Shown here: positions 62,588-64,000 of the stretch, in pieces
Layout: each line of letters begins with the position of its first letter
Numbering within the stretch: position 1 is the first letter of the stretch
Position numbers and translations under genes: made by a program
The notes under the pieces: model-generated
Told to the model about the DNA's origin: nothing
The model's database searches: none
What the model saw: only the letters and a program-made list of their open reading frames with translations
NCBI RefSeq assembly: GCF_042646065.1
Contig: NZ_JBHRTA010000022.1
Span: 124,001-188,000, forward strand
Length of the DNA: 64,000 bases
Reading direction: 5' to 3'
Source: Parapedobacter deserti
Lineage (GTDB): Bacteria; Bacteroidota; Bacteroidia; Sphingobacteriales; Sphingobacteriaceae

Positions 62588-63352
62588 ATGGCAACGACCA
62601 ACAGAAGAAATTTTTTACGGACTACCATTGGCATTTCGGCAGCAACAGTTGCATCTACCGCCATGGGTGTCAATCCACTAAACACATTAGTGGGATGCAG
62701 TTCACCGAACGCTACTGGTGATTCATCAGGCGGCGGATCAGACGATCCTCTCCAGTTTTCCCAAGATCCATTGGGATACGAATATGATGCATTGGCACCC
62801 CACATTGATGCGCGGACAATGGAAATTCATTACACCAAGCACCATACCGCTTACATTTCCAACGTAAATGAGGCGATTCAGGCGGAAGAGGTAACTTATT
62901 CCTCGCCCGAAGAGCTATTTGCTAACATCTCGAAATTATCTGCAAAGATACGGAACAACGGTGGCGGTGCCTGGAACCACTCGTTTTTCTGGAAATCGCT
63001 GCGTGCGCCAGTGGATGGTAACGCGCCAAGCGGCGAGTTGGCTGACGCCATCAATGGAGCCTTTGGTTCATTCGATCAATTTAAAGAACAATTTGCCGCT
63101 GCAGGCGCCGGCAGGTTCGGTTCGGGTTGGGCTTGGCTGGTAAGCGACAACGGCACATTGAAAATTGGCTCTACCCCCAATCAGGACAATCCGCTGATGG
63201 ACGACGTAGAAATAAAAGGCAGACCGCTGCTAGGGCTCGACGTATGGGAACATGCGTATTATTTGCACTACCAAAACCGGAGGCCAGAGTACATCACCAA
63301 TTGGTGGAATGTGGTCAACTGGGACTTTGTTGCGGAGCAATTGAACGGGTAG
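62588..63352 (+). CDS. Exported Fe/Mn superoxide dismutase with Tat-like lipoprotein signal
   Basis: It converts superoxide to peroxide and oxygen. The catalytic domain (~60-254) has the metal ligands H81, H131, D218 and H222, with G-G-G-A-W-N-H and D-V-W-E-H-A-Y-Y. The unusual part is the first ~55 residues: T-N-R-R-N-F-L-R fits a Tat signal, followed by a hydrophobic run, L-V-G-C (C37, a good lipobox) and a Gly/Ser/Asp linker. So it is probably exported folded and lipid-anchored, whereas most SODs are cytoplasmic. The ATG at 62588 is preceded by AT-rich DNA. Fe versus Mn cannot be told. Confidence 0.9.
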   Translation: MATTNRRNFLRTTIGISAATVASTAMGVNPLNTLVGCSSPNATGDSSGGGSDDPLQFSQDPLGYEYDALAPHIDARTMEIHYTKHHTAYISNVNEAIQAEEVTYSSPEELFANISKLSAKIRNNGGGAWNHSFFWKSLRAPVDGNAPSGELADAINGAFGSFDQFKEQFAAAGAGRFGSGWAWLVSDNGTLKIGSTPNQDNPLMDDVEIKGRPLLGLDVWEHAYYLHYQNRRPEYITNWWNVVNWDFVAEQLNG

Positions 63353-63387
63353 TTTAGCCAATGGCTTGATACCACCAAATAAAAAAA

Positions 63388-63426
63388 TAAAAAATCCCAA
63401 CGATCGAAAATCATTGGGATTTTTTA
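63388..63426. terminator. Bidirectional rho-independent terminator
   Basis: TAAAAAATCCCAA and TTGGGATTTTTTA form a long stem with A/T-tracts on both sides, between the converging SOD and SRPBCC genes. Confidence 0.85.
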
Positions 63427-63451
63427 TTTGGTATGAAAATCAGCTCGAAGC

Positions 63452-63853
63452 TTATTTTTCTAGTATCTCCTTTAACTTCCCTACCTGCGCATCCACTAAT
63501 TTTTGCAACGGCTTCGCAGCCAGCATCTTCATCATCATATTAAGCTCCGCTTCAACGACCAGCGACGCTAGTGTAGCGTGATCGCCCTGAGGCTCTACTC
63601 TCCACCGGAGCGTTACGTCAAACGGTACTTTCTCCGACGGCCCGAATACCACTTCACTATTTTCATTCCGATTGTTCACTTTGATGGAGAGCTTTGCCAT
63701 ATTCTTGATGGCAAAACTCGCCGTGTCGCGTGTCGACGACCAGTTGTAAGCTTCCTCTGGCATCAGTTGCTGATGGTTGTTGCAATCAGCCAGAAAACCG
63801 TATACTTCAGCTACCGGCCTGTTTACGACCACTTGATTGTCAATAACAGTCAT
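63452..63853 (-). CDS. SRPBCC-family protein
   Basis: A 133-residue START/Bet v1-like protein that binds a hydrophobic ligand in the family. It has the V-V-V-N-R-P-V-A-E-V-Y-G-F-L-A-D start and an amphipathic final helix. The ATG at 63853 is chosen; a TTG three codons upstream is possible. It follows pyrE by 18 bp on the same strand, so the two are likely cotranscribed. No specific role is visible. Confidence 0.85.
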   Translation of the reverse strand: MTVIDNQVVVNRPVAEVYGFLADCNNHQQLMPEEAYNWSSTRDTASFAIKNMAKLSIKVNNRNENSEVVFGPSEKVPFDVTLRWRVEPQGDHATLASLVVEAELNMMMKMLAAKPLQKLVDAQVGKLKEILEK

Positions 63854-63871
63854 TGATAACAATTGAATTTC

Positions 63872-64000
63872 TCACTCGTGGTCAGGCGACCAATTTGCGG
63901 GGTTTGCTCGCCACTTTTCCAGCAGTTCGATGTCATTGTTCAAAATATAGTTATGCTTGGCGGCAACCGCTAAAAGGGTGTCATAATCGCATAAGCTGAG
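63872..64000 (-). CDS. pyrE: Orotate phosphoribosyltransferase, C-terminal end (partial)
   Basis: The last 42 codons of a minus-strand gene entering from the window edge. L-S-L-C-D-Y-D-T-L-L-A-V-A and the end W-R-A-N-P-A-N-W match the C-terminus of Bacteroidota PyrE, which makes OMP in pyrimidine synthesis. The catalytic part is outside the window. The gene next to it, an SRPBCC protein, is a common partner in related genomes. Confidence 0.65.
   Translation of the reverse strand, partial: LSLCDYDTLLAVAAKHNYILNNDIELLEKWRANPANWSPDHE

Noticed and set aside
1..64000. CRISPR arrays, insertion sequences, prophage, integrase or att sites, tRNA and rRNA genes
   Set aside because: Reading both strands I found no regularly spaced repeats, transposase or integrase reading frames, or tRNA-like T-loop sequences in the intergenic gaps.

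Overview
The window is a 64 kb piece of a Bacteroidota chromosome, most likely from Sphingobacteriaceae or a close relative. The evidence is the TAnnTTTG -7 promoter boxes, a type V (Mfa/FimA) pilus locus, a HEPN-tailed sulfite reductase, a zinc-less sirtuin, a PorE-like OmpA protein and a THX ribosomal protein. The genus cannot be fixed from sequence alone; a Parapedobacter- or Pedobacter-like organism is a guess. It is dense chromosomal core with no prophage, insertion sequence, CRISPR array, tRNA or rRNA that I can see.

Layout. 1-4.4 kb: lysine synthesis (end of lysC, lysA), RNase HI, sirtuin, glutamate dehydrogenase. 4.6-10.9 kb (minus): one assimilatory sulfate operon (sulfite reductase, two siroheme genes, APS reductase, ATP sulfurylase cysD/cysN), transcribed away from a pstSCAB phosphate importer at 11.2-14.7 kb. 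14.7-20.0 kb (minus): a receiver-like protein, then a type V pilus operon (DUF3575 protein, major fimbrillin, Mfa2-like anchor, C11 clostripain-like peptidase). 20.4-20.8 kb: a broken HTH regulator. 20.8-26.2 kb: kdsA, recQ, kdsD and a mannose-1-phosphate guanylyltransferase (Kdo and surface sugars). 26.2-30.4 kb: enoyl-CoA hydratase, PorE-like protein, SMP-30 lactonase, PfpI protein. 30.4-36.3 kb (minus): the four-gene ligase-associated DNA repair cassette. 36.3-47.5 kb: housekeeping and metabolism, including hsp20, folB, an acyl-CoA dehydrogenase, asnB and purN/purH. 47.7-50.1 kb: a Nat-type ABC exporter with an unusual leader. 50-64 kb: UbiD decarboxylase, smc, THX, rlmB, rocD, a DoxX/MFS pair, a TetR regulator, an oxidoreductase, an exported superoxide dismutase, an SRPBCC protein and the 3' end of pyrE.

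How genes work together. The sulfate operon holds activation (CysDN), APS reduction, sulfite reduction and the two steps that make siroheme from uroporphyrinogen III; the iron-sulfur APS reductase makes a CysC kinase unnecessary. The pilus operon carries subunit, anchor and a peptidase whose family cleaves after Arg/Lys; the fimbrillin has an Arg where the Porphyromonas pilins are processed. The four repair genes (MBL exonuclease, ATP ligase, Lhr-like helicase, PdeM) overlap or nearly touch.

Most notable: the pilus operon with its own protease; near-identical inverted repeats over the -7 boxes of purN and purH; a leader peptide and start-codon hairpin before the ABC exporter; several promoters that place the transcription start at or within a few bases of the start codon; and an HTH pseudogene with three lesions.
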